Assembly (NCBI GenBank): GCA_019636615.1
Contig: JAHBXF010000001.1
Span: 124,001 to 188,000, forward strand
Direction: 5' to 3'
DNA: 64,000 bases
DNA from: Phycisphaeraceae bacterium
GTDB lineage: Bacteria > Planctomycetota > Phycisphaerae > Phycisphaerales > UBA1924
The notes beneath the pieces are model-generated. The model searched no databases, was not told the origin of the DNA, and was given only the letters and a program-made list of their open reading frames with translations. Positions within the stretch are counted from its first letter, which is position 1. The number at the start of each line of letters is the position of its first letter. Below, piece by piece: positions 8,972 to 18,075 of the stretch. The translations under genes and the position numbers were made by a program.

Positions 8972-10390
8972 CTATCTTGCGTCGTGCGGCGCTTCCCTGC
9001 GCACCACGCTCATGGTTTTCCACCGTCCGCCCAGGAACCGGATCAGGATCACCACCGCCAGCAGGATGATGTACCCGGACGCGGCCACCCACGGCCCCAG
9101 CGAACTCAGCGAGGGCGCCCACCACACCAGCGCCTGCCCCCCGCCCACGATGAGCACCCACGAGAGCACGACCGTCGCAACCCCCACCCACTTGGTATCA
9201 CCCGCGCCCCGCAGAGCCCCGCTGAGCACCATCGCCACGGCGTCGAACAACTGGAAGGTCGCGCAGGCGATCAGAAAGAGCCCGCCCAGCCGCAGCACAT
9301 TCTCTCGCGCCGACTCGTCCATATCGGCCGGGATAAACACCGAGACCATGGGCCCGCGGAGCACCACGAAGAGCACCGCGCACGCGCCCATGTAGCACAT
9401 CGCCGCGCCCAGCGCGACCCACGCGCGGTTGGCCGCCAGGTCTGGGCGGCCCATCCCGATGTACTTGCCCACCGTGGAACTCACCGCGATCGAGAGCCCC
9501 ACCGCCGGCATGAACGAGAGGCTCATCCACTGCTGGGCGATGATCCCCGCCGTGCCGTGTTCCTTGCCGAACTTCCCCACGAGGTAGATCATGAAGAAGC
9601 CCCAGCAGATCATCTCGTTGCCGAACATGGTGCCCGCGGGCCAACCCAGCCGCCAGATCTCCTTCATACGCTGCGCGCTGGGCCGCCACGACGCACGCGT
9701 GCCGAAGGCCCGGTTCATCGCCGGCCCGAGAAAGACGCACATCGGGATCGCCCCTTCGACCACCTGCCCGAGAAGCGTCGCGTACGCCGCGCCGGCCATC
9801 TCGAGCCTGGGCGCGCCCAGGTTTCCGTAGATCAGCACCCAGTTGAAGAACAGGTTCACCGCGTTGCCGCTGAGCCCCGCGATGAGCACGATGCCGGGCT
9901 TGTGCATGCCGTAGAAATACTGCGCCATGCCGCGCGTGGCCATCGTCAAGATCGAACCAAAGACCAGGATCTGGCCGTACTGCGCCGCGAGCGCGGCACG
10001 CTGGGGCTCGTACATGTTTCCGAAGATGACCGGGAGCACAAACCCGTAGCCGATCATCGGCGCCCACGCGATGCACGCCAGCCACATCGCGTTCCACGCG
10101 TACGCGGGCCCACGATCAGACTTGCCCGCTCCCATGTTCTGAGAGACAAACGTGTTCACCACCGCCAACAGGCCGTACATGAACGACATGGGGATCCACG
10201 CGGCCAGCCCGCCCACCCCCTGCGCGCCCACATACACCGCGTCGGGCCCGATGCGGCTCACCATCCACTTGTCGGAAAACTGCATGACCGTGTACGAGAC
10301 CGACGCCGCGACCGCGGGCGCGGCGATCCGCAACAACTCGCGCAGCGCGGGGCCAAGCCCCAAACCGGAATGTTCCTGCTCGGTTCCCAC
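8972..10390 (-). CDS. MATE family multidrug efflux transporter
   Basis: 472 residues from a GTG at 10390 preceded by AAAGGG 6 nt upstream. The frame is open another 94 codons upstream, but those are Arg/Ser-rich and look untranslated. The protein is almost entirely hydrophobic, with about 12 predicted membrane segments (for example LLRIAAPAVAASVSYTVMQF near the start and an aromatic/Gly-rich C-terminal half). This is the size and pattern of MATE (MatE/NorM/DinF) cation-drug antiporters of the inner membrane. The substrate is unknown. It lies between glyA and the TPR/alpha-CTD gene on the same strand but with its own 5' gap of ~100 nt, so separate transcription is possible. Confidence 0.88.
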   Translation of the reverse strand: MGTEQEHSGLGLGPALRELLRIAAPAVAASVSYTVMQFSDKWMVSRIGPDAVYVGAQGVGGLAAWIPMSFMYGLLAVVNTFVSQNMGAGKSDRGPAYAWNAMWLACIAWAPMIGYGFVLPVIFGNMYEPQRAALAAQYGQILVFGSILTMATRGMAQYFYGMHKPGIVLIAGLSGNAVNLFFNWVLIYGNLGAPRLEMAGAAYATLLGQVVEGAIPMCVFLGPAMNRAFGTRASWRPSAQRMKEIWRLGWPAGTMFGNEMICWGFFMIYLVGKFGKEHGTAGIIAQQWMSLSFMPAVGLSIAVSSTVGKYIGMGRPDLAANRAWVALGAAMCYMGACAVLFVVLRGPMVSVFIPADMDESARENVLRLGGLFLIACATFQLFDAVAMVLSGALRGAGDTKWVGVATVVLSWVLIVGGGQALVWWAPSLSSLGPWVAASGYIILLAVVILIRFLGGRWKTMSVVRREAPHDAR

Positions 10391-10493
10391 ACGGTCCCTT
10401 TCTCTCACGCGCACGCCGCGCTCACAGACACCCCCTCGCCGGAGGCGCGGAGCGTTCTCCCACCCGCACTCGCCGCTACCTTCGATGCGGCCG

Positions 10494-11798
10494 CTATGCC
10501 GGCAACGGGAACTCGCCGCACAGCGAAGCCACCTCTCGGCGCACGTTCGCGGCCTCGGCCTCCCGTGCGGCCTGACCGGCAAGGCCGGCCGCGAGGACGC
10601 GGTCGATCCATGCCGCGACGCGAGCCATCTCGCCCGTGCCAAAGCCGCGGGTGGTGACGGCGGGTGTACCAAGGCGGATACCGCTGGTCACCTTGGGCGG
10701 CCTGGGGTCATCGGGGATGCCGTTCTTGTTGCAGATGATCCCCGCGGCTTCGAGCCAGGCCTCGGCGTCGGCCCCGGTGAGGTTCTCGTGGCGGGCGCGA
10801 AGGTCTACAAGCATCAGGTGGTTGTCGGTGCCGCCGGTGGTGCAGCGGTAGCCCCGCTGGGTGAGCGCTGCGGACAGTGCCTTGGCGTTCTCGACGACGC
10901 GGGCCGCGTACGTCTTGAAACTCGGGGCGAGCGCTTCGCCGAAGGCCACCGCCTTGGCGGCGATGATGTGCATGAGGGGGCCGCCCTGCGCCCCGGGGAA
11001 GAGCGCGCGATCGATCCTTTTGCTCAGTTCCTCGTCGTTGGTGAGGATCAACCCCCCGCGGGGCCCGCGCAGCGTCTTGTGCGTGGTCGTGGTCACCACG
11101 TGCGCGTGCGGAAAGGGCGACGGGTGCGCCCCGCCGGCCACCAGCCCGGCGATGTGCGCGATGTCGGCCACCAGGAGCGCGCCGCATTCATCGGCGATGG
11201 CGCGGAACCTTTGAAAGTCGATCGTCCTCGGGTACGCGGAATACCCGCACATGACCACTTTGGGCCTTGCCTCAAGGCAAACGCGGCGCGCCGCGTCGTA
11301 ATCGATGCGCTCATAGTCCGGGTGGGCCTTGTCGTAGTGCAGGGGGTAGTGCACCGGCTTGAAAAACCTGCCCGAGAAGTTGAGTTTCATCCCGTGGCTC
11401 AGGTGGCCGCCGTCCTTGAGCACGAGGCTGGCGAAGGTGTCGCCGGGCTCCATCAGCGCCTGCATGACGGCCTGGTTGGCCTGCGCGCCGCTGTGCGGTT
11501 GAACATTGGCAAACGACGCGCCGAAGAGTGACTTTGCCCGATCCCGCGCGATGTTCTCGACCCGGTCGTGGTGCACACACCCGCCGTAATAGCGGGCGCC
11601 CGGGTAGCCCTCGGCGTACTTGTTCGTCAGACAGGTGCCCATGGCGTGCATCACCGCGCCCGAGACGTGGTTCTCGCTGGCGATGAGTTCGATGGTGGTC
11701 GCCTGCCGCTGCGCCTCCAGGCCGATCACCTCGGCCACCTCGGGGTCACGCCGGGAGAGAAGTGCGATGATGGAATCGGTGATCGGGTCTGTGGCCAT
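10494..11798 (-). CDS. glyA: Serine hydroxymethyltransferase
   Basis: 434 residues from the ATG at 11798; the frame extends 12 more codons to a less likely start. SHMT interconverts serine and glycine using tetrahydrofolate and pyridoxal phosphate, supplying one-carbon units. The N-terminus has the conserved LIASENHVS segment, then [15 protein letters not shown], and the PLP-lysine motif [16 protein letters not shown] near residue 230. Length matches the family (about 415-435). It is a cytoplasmic housekeeping enzyme, read in the minus direction upstream of the MATE gene and downstream of sctV, with no obvious functional link to either. Confidence 0.97.
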   Translation of the reverse strand: MATDPITDSIIALLSRRDPEVAEVIGLEAQRQATTIELIASENHVSGAVMHAMGTCLTNKYAEGYPGARYYGGCVHHDRVENIARDRAKSLFGASFANVQPHSGAQANQAVMQALMEPGDTFASLVLKDGGHLSHGMKLNFSGRFFKPVHYPLHYDKAHPDYERIDYDAARRVCLEARPKVVMCGYSAYPRTIDFQRFRAIADECGALLVADIAHIAGLVAGGAHPSPFPHAHVVTTTTHKTLRGPRGGLILTNDEELSKRIDRALFPGAQGGPLMHIIAAKAVAFGEALAPSFKTYAARVVENAKALSAALTQRGYRCTTGGTDNHLMLVDLRARHENLTGADAEAWLEAAGIICNKNGIPDDPRPPKVTSGIRLGTPAVTTRGFGTGEMARVAAWIDRVLAAGLAGQAAREAEAANVRREVASLCGEFPLPA

Positions 11799-11855
11799 GG
11801 GCCAGCATGGTACGACGGCACGCGACGCCCACACGCACCACGTCAGCGGCCATCT

Positions 11856-13895
11856 TCACTCTTGCCCGAGCATCACCAGCCCGAGCCGCTCCAACGACAT
11901 ATCCGGCGAGACCTCCTCATAGGCCAACACCGCAACATCGGGCAATGACTGCTCCAGCAGCGTGCGCAGCGGCCGCCTCACATACCCGCTCACGAGCACG
12001 ACCGCGCGTCCGCCCCGGTGCCTGGCCGGGTCGACCGCCCCGCGGAAAGCATCGACAACCCGCCGCTGCTCGTCCCGAGAGAGCGTGATCACCGTTCCTT
12101 CGGCTGTTTCATCCGCCCCGGCGCTCACCAGGTTCTCCAGTTCAGGGTCGGCCGAATAAAAGGCCAGTCTACCCCGCTCGCTGGCCAGCCCGGAACAGAT
12201 CTGCCCCGCCATCTCGCGGCGAATCCGCTCCACAAGCGCCCCGGCATCCTGCACCGTCCCCCCCCACTTCGCCAGCGCCTCAAAGAGCACCCCGCGGGGC
12301 AGAATCGGCACACCCTCACTCACCAGCCGCCGCACGACCTCTGTGAGCCGTGGAAGACCCATCAGCCCCGGCGTGACCGCCGCCGCGAGTTCCGGCTGGC
12401 TTGTGGCCAGTTCTTTCACCATGTCTCCAACGCACTGCACGCCTACCAACCGCGCGCCGCGCCGCCCGAGCACCGAGGCCACATGCTCGCCGATCGCATC
12501 GTGGCGATCGAGCACCGCGAAACCCGCCCGCCGGGCGGCATCTGCCTGCGCACCCGCCACCATCGCCGCAGGCACGCGCGTGCCCGGAATCACGCAGGGG
12601 GAATAACCCACGCCCGCCTCCGCCACGCTCTCCGGGGGCGCATCCACAATCGCGCCTTCGGGAGGGATCATCCCTGTGGCGACCGTTGCCCCCAATATCT
12701 CCACCGTGTACGCCCCCACCCCAAGCGACCCATCAACTTCTACGCCGCACCGCGGCGGTGCGATGCCCAGCCCCTGCGCCCACGCCTGAACCCTCGCGCC
12801 GATCGCCCGTTCGATCTCGGCCGACGCACGCCCCGATGCTTCGCCGGCGTCAATCCGCACCACCACGTCTCGCGTTTCGGCTTGCACCGCGCCGCTCGGT
12901 ATGCTCGTAGACGCTCCTGCTCGGCCACCGGCCCGCCATGCCATCGCCCCGCCCGCCACCAGGGCGATGCCGAGCAGGAGAAACGGCCCTGTCGGCAGGC
13001 CGATGGGCGCCGCACCCAGCAGCAGAAAGAGGCCCCCCACCGTGAAGAGGGCCACGTGGTTGCGAAGCAGCAATCCGGCGATGCCGGCGGGCGAACCCGT
13101 TTCATCATCCGGGATGCGTGTCACCACCACGCCCGCGGCCAAACTCATCAAGATCGACGGAATCTGCACCGCAAGGCCTACGCCCACAGCCAGGAGCACA
13201 TATGTCTCAGCCGCCTGCGCCCAGGGCATGCCGCGATGTGACACCCCGACCACCAGCCCGCCCACCACAATCACAAGCGAAATGAAGACCCCCGCCAGGG
13301 CATCGCCACGGACAAACTTCATGGCCCCGTCAAGCGATCCATAGAGCCGGGATTCGCGTTCGAGCGCACTGCGCCGAACCGACGCCTCCTCGGCAGAAAT
13401 CACACCCGCCCGCGCATCCGCGTCGATCGCCATCTGCTTGCCTGGCATCGCGTCGAGCGCAAAGCGGGCCGCGACCTCGGCCACGCGTTCGCCGCCCTTG
13501 GTCACTACGACAATCTGCACAAAGAGCAGCACCACGAAGACCACGGCACCAACGACCGGGCTTCCACCCGCCACAACCGCGGCAAAAGAATCCACCACCC
13601 GCCCCGCCTCCCCGTCGAGCAGCACGAGGCGTGTCGCGGCGATGCTCAACGCCATGCGCAAGAGCGTGGTGAGCAGGAGTACCCCCGGGAACGTCGGAAT
13701 CCGTCCCGGATCCCGCACCGCGAGCGCCCCGATCAGCACCAGCGCCGCCAGCCCCAGGTTCGCTGTCAGCAGCACATCCAATACACCCGGGGGGAGTTTC
13801 ACCATCACCAGCACCAACGCCATCGCCACGCCGATCGCGATGGCCGCGTACCGCCCGGGAACCAGGTGCGACGCGAGTTGAGAAGGTGTGGGCAT
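11856..13895 (-). CDS. sctV: Type III secretion export-gate protein SctV (FlhA/FHIPEP family)
   Basis: 679 residues. The first ~310 residues hold about 8 membrane segments, then a cytoplasmic domain of ~350 residues, as in SctV and FlhA. The family signature is clear: GGERVAEVAARFALDAMPGK followed by MAIDADARAG (about residues 135-165) and the 'RRSALERESRLYGSLDGAMK' linker. The protein forms the nonameric export gate, which takes substrates from the cytoplasmic ATPase/sorting complex. SctV is preferred to FlhA because the divergent neighbours are SctJ- and SctK-like; on this sequence alone FlhA cannot be excluded. It starts at 13895, about 40 nt from the start of the divergent gene at 13936, so both promoters must lie in or overlap that gap. 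Confidence 0.88.
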   Translation of the reverse strand: MPTPSQLASHLVPGRYAAIAIGVAMALVLVMVKLPPGVLDVLLTANLGLAALVLIGALAVRDPGRIPTFPGVLLLTTLLRMALSIAATRLVLLDGEAGRVVDSFAAVVAGGSPVVGAVVFVVLLFVQIVVVTKGGERVAEVAARFALDAMPGKQMAIDADARAGVISAEEASVRRSALERESRLYGSLDGAMKFVRGDALAGVFISLVIVVGGLVVGVSHRGMPWAQAAETYVLLAVGVGLAVQIPSILMSLAAGVVVTRIPDDETGSPAGIAGLLLRNHVALFTVGGLFLLLGAAPIGLPTGPFLLLGIALVAGGAMAWRAGGRAGASTSIPSGAVQAETRDVVVRIDAGEASGRASAEIERAIGARVQAWAQGLGIAPPRCGVEVDGSLGVGAYTVEILGATVATGMIPPEGAIVDAPPESVAEAGVGYSPCVIPGTRVPAAMVAGAQADAARRAGFAVLDRHDAIGEHVASVLGRRGARLVGVQCVGDMVKELATSQPELAAAVTPGLMGLPRLTEVVRRLVSEGVPILPRGVLFEALAKWGGTVQDAGALVERIRREMAGQICSGLASERGRLAFYSADPELENLVSAGADETAEGTVITLSRDEQRRVVDAFRGAVDPARHRGGRAVVLVSGYVRRPLRTLLEQSLPDVAVLAYEEVSPDMSLERLGLVMLGQE

Positions 13896-13935
13896 GCCGC
13901 GAGGGTACCGCCGCTACCATCGCGCGAGCCAACCT

Positions 13936-14316
13936 ATGAACCCGATCCGACCCACCGGCGGCCCAGATCCAACCCCGAACCTTTCCGGCCCGTCTTCGTC
14001 CACACCTGCGGGCAGGGTTGAGCCGTTTTCCGTATCCCCCGCCTCTGGCGTTGGGGCCTCTTCCCCGGCCGCGCCGGTCGATCAGGCCCGCTTTGATCGC
14101 ATCGCCGGCACCATTCGCACCGGGCTCTCTGCCGGGCACACCCGCGACCAGATAATGGATCGGCTCATCGCCGACGAGACCCAAGCCCGTTTCGGCAGCG
14201 CGGCCACACCGCAGATGACCGCCTCGGTTGCCGAGTCATTCCGCACCGATCCCGCGCTTTCCCAACTCGTTTCACGGCTCTTCGCCGCGTCGCAGCGCAC
14301 TCAGTCGCAGCCATGA
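13936..14316 (+). CDS. Small unknown protein at the sctI position of the type III cluster
   Basis: 126 residues from ATG 13936; a GTG at 13888 is also in frame but overlaps sctV's start. The first ~50 residues are Pro/Ser/Gly-rich and the rest is helical and charged (for example FDRIAGTIRTGLSAGHTRDQ and TPQMTASVAESFRTDPALSQ). The gene's stop overlaps the sctJ start by ATGA. In Yersinia-type clusters the gene just before sctJ is sctI, the inner rod protein of about 115 residues, so an SctI-like or chaperone-like role is a position-based guess. I do not recognise the sequence. Confidence 0.6.
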   Translation: MNPIRPTGGPDPTPNLSGPSSSTPAGRVEPFSVSPASGVGASSPAAPVDQARFDRIAGTIRTGLSAGHTRDQIMDRLIADETQARFGSAATPQMTASVAESFRTDPALSQLVSRLFAASQRTQSQP

Positions 14317-15215
14317 CGCCCCCCCGGCACACATCTCTTGTGCTCGCCCCCTCCCCGGCCGCCGGGGTATGGATGGCGTGTCTGGGTGCCCTGCTGCTCA
14401 TCGCCAGCGGCTGCGGCGACGGGCGGGAGGAACTGATCACGCTGCCAGACCAGTCCCATGCCATTCGGGCATTGACCGCGCTGGAAGCCGCGGGCGTGCC
14501 CGGCCCTCGCGGCACGCCCAAAGACCCCCGCCGCCCTGAGGGGGAATGGGTACTGACCGCACACGCATCTCACGCCCCGGCCGCCCGCCGCGCACTTGTC
14601 GATCTCGACCTGATCACGCCGCGTCCTTCGGGTTTCGAAGCGCTCGCGCAGACGAAAACACTCGTCCCATCGCGTGAGCAGTTGCTGGCGCGATGGATCA
14701 CCGCGACGGCCGCGGAAACCCAGCAGACGCTCGAGGCCGTGCAAGGCGTGCTTTCGGCGCGTGTTCAACTCTCGGCCCTCCCCACCGGCACACAGCCCGA
14801 CGGACGCCCAGGCCACGCGGCGGAACTCGCCGCGGTCGTTGTCATCCGCTATACCCGTCACCCCGACGAGCACCGCGCGGCCTTCAGCCCCGGATCCCCA
14901 ACCACCGCCAACGGCGGCTCGCACCAGCACACACCCCTCGACGCTCCGATCGATGCCGACGCTGTGCGTGCCATCCTCTGCCGCATGGTGTCCGGCCTGG
15001 AACCGCACCGCATCGATATTGTATTCTCGCCCGTGCTCAAGCCCTCTCACACGCCTTCAACCCAGGGCAACGGCGCCGCGACGCTGCCTGATGGCCCCAT
15101 CAAGGCGCAGGCCCTTGTGTGGGCCGGGCTGGGAATCCTCCTTCTTGGATCGCTCCTGGTTTTCTGCGGCGTGGTCGTGCGCCAGTATCTTCGTCGGCGC
15201 ACGGCCGCGTGGTAA
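14313..15215 (+). CDS. sctJ: Type III secretion inner-ring lipoprotein SctJ (YscJ/PrgK family)
   Basis: 300 residues. The signal segment ends in a lipobox-type LLIASGC (Cys about 34), so the N-terminus is lipid-anchored in the periplasm. Two ring-building domains follow, with the typical segment ETQQTLEAVQGVLSARVQLS (about residues 130-150), a later AAVVVIRYTRH, and IRRLV-like VRAILCRMVSGLEPHRIDIV near residue 220. One C-terminal membrane span (about residues 270-290) ends at a short basic tail. SctJ forms the inner ring of the injectisome basal body. The lipobox and single C-terminal span separate it from flagellar FliF. It is overlapped by the upstream gene and followed after 33 nt by sctK. 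Confidence 0.88.
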   Translation: MTPPRHTSLVLAPSPAAGVWMACLGALLLIASGCGDGREELITLPDQSHAIRALTALEAAGVPGPRGTPKDPRRPEGEWVLTAHASHAPAARRALVDLDLITPRPSGFEALAQTKTLVPSREQLLARWITATAAETQQTLEAVQGVLSARVQLSALPTGTQPDGRPGHAAELAAVVVIRYTRHPDEHRAAFSPGSPTTANGGSHQHTPLDAPIDADAVRAILCRMVSGLEPHRIDIVFSPVLKPSHTPSTQGNGAATLPDGPIKAQALVWAGLGILLLGSLLVFCGVVVRQYLRRRTAAW

Positions 15216-15248
15216 TCCCTCACCGCGGCGTTCTTCCCCAGACGCATC

Positions 15249-15956
15249 ATGCCAGACGCACCCAGCACAACCCCGAAGCACGCGACGAAAGCCGTCACGC
15301 TCATGCGGGTGTGGCTGGATGATCTGAGTGAGCAAGAGCGGCACGCCGAGGCGATCGGCCCCCCGCCCCCGTGCCCCGAGATAGATCCGCTGCATTTCTT
15401 TGTGCGCCGGCACGCGGCGTGGCACCGGCGCGCGCTCGAAGACCTGAGCACGCGCCTGCCGCTGCACTGGCTGCGCTTTCTGGCCCTTCCCCCGCACAAA
15501 GCCCACAGCACGCTTGTGCGCATGGGAACGCTCACCGCGGCCACGGTGGCCAGGGGCATGGATGCGCTGCGCGCCACACAGTGGCTCGCGCCGCTTGGCC
15601 CGGAACTCGGCCGCAGCGCGGGCGAGGCGATCGCCTCGGGCACCCTCCCGGCGGTGAGCGGCCGCCTGGTCGCGGGCTGGCGCGAACTCATCGACGAACT
15701 CTCGGCAACCCACCGGGGAGCGTCGTTGGCCCGCTGGGCCGCGCTCTGCGTTCTCTCGCAGCCGCTTCGGGCCCTCTGGCCGGCCCACCTCGCACCACCG
15801 GCCGACCGTGCGGGTGTCGCCGCGAGTATTCTCAGTGCGCCCTGCTCGCACAAAGCCTCGCACCACTCGGGACCATTTGTCGCCTGGATGCTCTCAAGCC
15901 TTGTGCACGATTGTCCCGCACAAGACTCTCACAGACCAGAGGTACTGGGCGCATGA
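15249..15956 (+). CDS. sctK: Probable type III sorting-platform protein SctK (YscK-like)
   Basis: 235 residues. Length, composition and position (between sctJ and sctL) match SctK, which docks the cytoplasmic sorting platform to the inner ring. The sequence is poorly conserved in this family and I see only weak resemblance: an N-terminal FVRRHAAWHRRALEDLSTRL-type region and an Ala/Leu/Trp-rich middle. Its stop codon shares ATGA with the start of sctL, so translational coupling is likely. Confidence 0.62.
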   Translation: MPDAPSTTPKHATKAVTLMRVWLDDLSEQERHAEAIGPPPPCPEIDPLHFFVRRHAAWHRRALEDLSTRLPLHWLRFLALPPHKAHSTLVRMGTLTAATVARGMDALRATQWLAPLGPELGRSAGEAIASGTLPAVSGRLVAGWRELIDELSATHRGASLARWAALCVLSQPLRALWPAHLAPPADRAGVAASILSAPCSHKASHHSGPFVAWMLSSLVHDCPAQDSHRPEVLGA

Positions 15957-16687
15957 AACACCAGCCATCGACAACGCCGCAAGCCCACGCTCACCCGCAA
16001 AGCGCCGGCCGCGTCGTGCGAGCGGGCGAAGGGCGGCCAACCCTGCACCCCCTCTTCAGTCCCTCTCGCGTGATGAGCACCGCCGCCGAGGAAGCCCGAC
16101 TCGCCCGCGAAGAAGCGGCCCGAATCCTGTCGCAGGCACAGCGCGAGGCCCGGCAACTCCTCGATGATGCCGCACAGCGGGCTCAAGAGATGCTCGCCAC
16201 CGCCACAACCGAGGCGGGCGAGAAGAGTGCCCGCAGCATCGAGCGTCTTCTGGCCACTCTTGAAGCCCAAGCCGAGACCGACCACCGCCGCAGGGCGCAG
16301 ACACTGGCAGAGACCTCGCTTCGAATTGCCCGGGCGATCCTCGATGCCGAGTTTTCGTTGCGTCCCGAGCGCCTGGCTGACCTCCTTTCGGCCTTGCTCG
16401 CGCGCGTGGGCGATGAACCCCGCGTCACCGTTGCGCTCCATCCCGAGGACGCCGAAATCCTCGAACGCCACGGCGTCAGCATCGGAACGCGCGCCGGCTA
16501 TCACGGCACGCTCGTCATAGTGCCAGACCCCGACCTGCCCCGCGCGAGCATCCACCTGGCCACCAGTGTCGGTGCTTACGACGCCTCGCTCTCGACTCAG
16601 TTCTCCCGTGTGCGAGAGGCCCTTCTGGCCGAGTTTGACACAGCGCGCCAAGACCCTTCTGCCCCGACGCGAGAGTCCGCCCCGTGA
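15953..16687 (+). CDS. sctL: Type III secretion stator protein SctL (FliH/YscL family)
   Basis: 244 residues from ATG 15953, overlapping sctK's stop by 4 nt; a longer frame upstream is not believed. The first 40 residues are linker-like. A long helical stretch follows (residues about 40-130, AREEAARILSQAQREARQLL repeating Ala/Glu/Arg heptads), then a compact C-terminal domain. SctL/FliH forms the stator that holds the SctN ATPase to the sorting platform and inhibits it until engaged. The C-terminal half is FliH-like (for example SLRPERLADLLSALLARVGD). The stop overlaps the sctN GTG start by GTGA. Confidence 0.82.
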   Translation: MKHQPSTTPQAHAHPQSAGRVVRAGEGRPTLHPLFSPSRVMSTAAEEARLAREEAARILSQAQREARQLLDDAAQRAQEMLATATTEAGEKSARSIERLLATLEAQAETDHRRRAQTLAETSLRIARAILDAEFSLRPERLADLLSALLARVGDEPRVTVALHPEDAEILERHGVSIGTRAGYHGTLVIVPDPDLPRASIHLATSVGAYDASLSTQFSRVREALLAEFDTARQDPSAPTRESAP

Positions 16688-18051
16688 CACCATCACCCGC
16701 GAACAACCATCCAGAGCCCGCCTCTTCGCCCGAGCCACTTCTGCCTTCATGGTCTGACCTCATCACACGCAAACTGGCCGAGGCCGACCCTGTCGCGCGG
16801 ATCGGCCGCGTGGTGGAAGCCGCGGGGCCCATCTTGCGAGCCGAACTGCCCGAAGCTCGCATGGGCGAACTCTGCCGTATCCGCCGGCGTGTCGGCGGCG
16901 ACCTCGACGCAGAGGTCATCGGCTTTGATCGCCACGGCGCCCTGCTCATGGGCTATGGGCGCGCCGACGCCGTGGAGGCCGGCGCCCTTGTCACCCCCGC
17001 GGGCGTGGTCAGGGGTGTGCCCTGCGGGGCCGCCGTGCGGGGCCGCGTGATCGACGCGCTGGGCCGGCCGATCGACGGGCGCGGCCCGATCGCCGACACC
17101 CACACGACCCCGCTCGAAACGCTGCCCCCCCACCCGTTGCGTCGCAGCCGCATCCGTGATGCCATCTGCACGGGCGTGCGCGCCGTGGACGGCTGCCTCA
17201 CCGTGGGTCGCGGGCAGCGCATCGGCATCTTCGCCGCCGCGGGTGTGGGCAAGAGCAGCCTGCTCGGCATGATCGCCAAGAATATCGAAGCAGACCTCAT
17301 CGTCGTCGCCCTGGTCGGCGAACGCGGTCGTGAAGTGGGCGCATTTCTCGAAGACGAACTCGGTGCCGAGGGCCTGAGCCGCGCCGTGGTTGTTGTGTCT
17401 ACCAGCGATCAGCCCTCTGTGCTGCGTCTCAAAGCGGCGCACACGGCCATGGCCATCGCAGAAGCCGCGCGAAGAGAAGGCGGCCATGTCGTGCTCCTCA
17501 TGGACTCGGTCACGCGCTTTGCGCGGGCGCTGCGTGAAGTGGGCCTGGCCGCGGGCGAACCGCCCGGCCGCCAGGGGTACCCGGCCTCTGTCTTTGCCGA
17601 ACTCCCCCGTCTCTTCGAGCGGGCCGGCACCGACGAGCGCGGCTCGATCACGGGTTTCTTCACCGTGCTGGTTGCCGGAGACGACATCGAAGAGCCCGTG
17701 GCAGACGAAACCATGAGCCTGCTCGACGGCCACATTCTGCTCTCGCGAACCCTGGCCGCCCGGGGCCATTACCCCGCCATCGATATTGTCCGCAGCAAAA
17801 GCCGCGTGATGCGCGATGTGGTGCCCCCCGACCACAGCGACGATGCCCAGACCATGGTCCGCCTTGTGGCCGCCTTCGAACGAAACTACGACAAAATCGC
17901 CTGCAACGTCTACGAGCGCGGCAGCGACCCCGAGGTTGACGAGGCCATCGACCGCATCGGCGAAATCGAATCCTTCCTGCGGCAGGAACGCGCCGAACGC
18001 TCTTCGTGCAATGATGCGCGCCGCCGGCTCGCCGCGGCAGTCGGCCGCTGA
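16684..18051 (+). CDS. sctN: Type III secretion ATPase SctN (FliI/YscN family)
   Basis: 455 residues from GTG 16684, which overlaps sctL's stop. The Walker A motif AAAGVGKSS is near residues 184-192 and Walker B is HVVLLMDSVTRFARALREVG near 268-287. The conserved GYPASVFAELPRLFERAG follows. The fold is that of F1-ATPase beta-like secretion ATPases, which unfold and detach substrates or chaperones at the export gate. The N-terminal ~90 residues are the usual beta-barrel with linker to SctL. sctO follows after 24 nt. Confidence 0.95.
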   Translation: MTPSPANNHPEPASSPEPLLPSWSDLITRKLAEADPVARIGRVVEAAGPILRAELPEARMGELCRIRRRVGGDLDAEVIGFDRHGALLMGYGRADAVEAGALVTPAGVVRGVPCGAAVRGRVIDALGRPIDGRGPIADTHTTPLETLPPHPLRRSRIRDAICTGVRAVDGCLTVGRGQRIGIFAAAGVGKSSLLGMIAKNIEADLIVVALVGERGREVGAFLEDELGAEGLSRAVVVVSTSDQPSVLRLKAAHTAMAIAEAARREGGHVVLLMDSVTRFARALREVGLAAGEPPGRQGYPASVFAELPRLFERAGTDERGSITGFFTVLVAGDDIEEPVADETMSLLDGHILLSRTLAARGHYPAIDIVRSKSRVMRDVVPPDHSDDAQTMVRLVAAFERNYDKIACNVYERGSDPEVDEAIDRIGEIESFLRQERAERSSCNDARRRLAAAVGR

Positions 18052-18075
18052 CCCCACCGGAGCACCACGCCCCGC

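Noticed and set aside
8984..10657. 557-residue open frame on the plus strand
   Set aside because: Antisense to the MATE transporter; rich in His/Arg/Pro as a shadow.
10391..10672. N-terminal extension of the MATE gene
   Set aside because: Overlaps the 3' end of glyA and is Arg/Ser-rich; the GTG at 10390 has AAAGGG upstream.
11856..13895. Calling the gene flagellar flhA
   Set aside because: Family match alone allows it, but the divergent neighbours are SctJ-, SctK- and SctL-like with no flagellar genes nearby; kept as sctV with that caveat.
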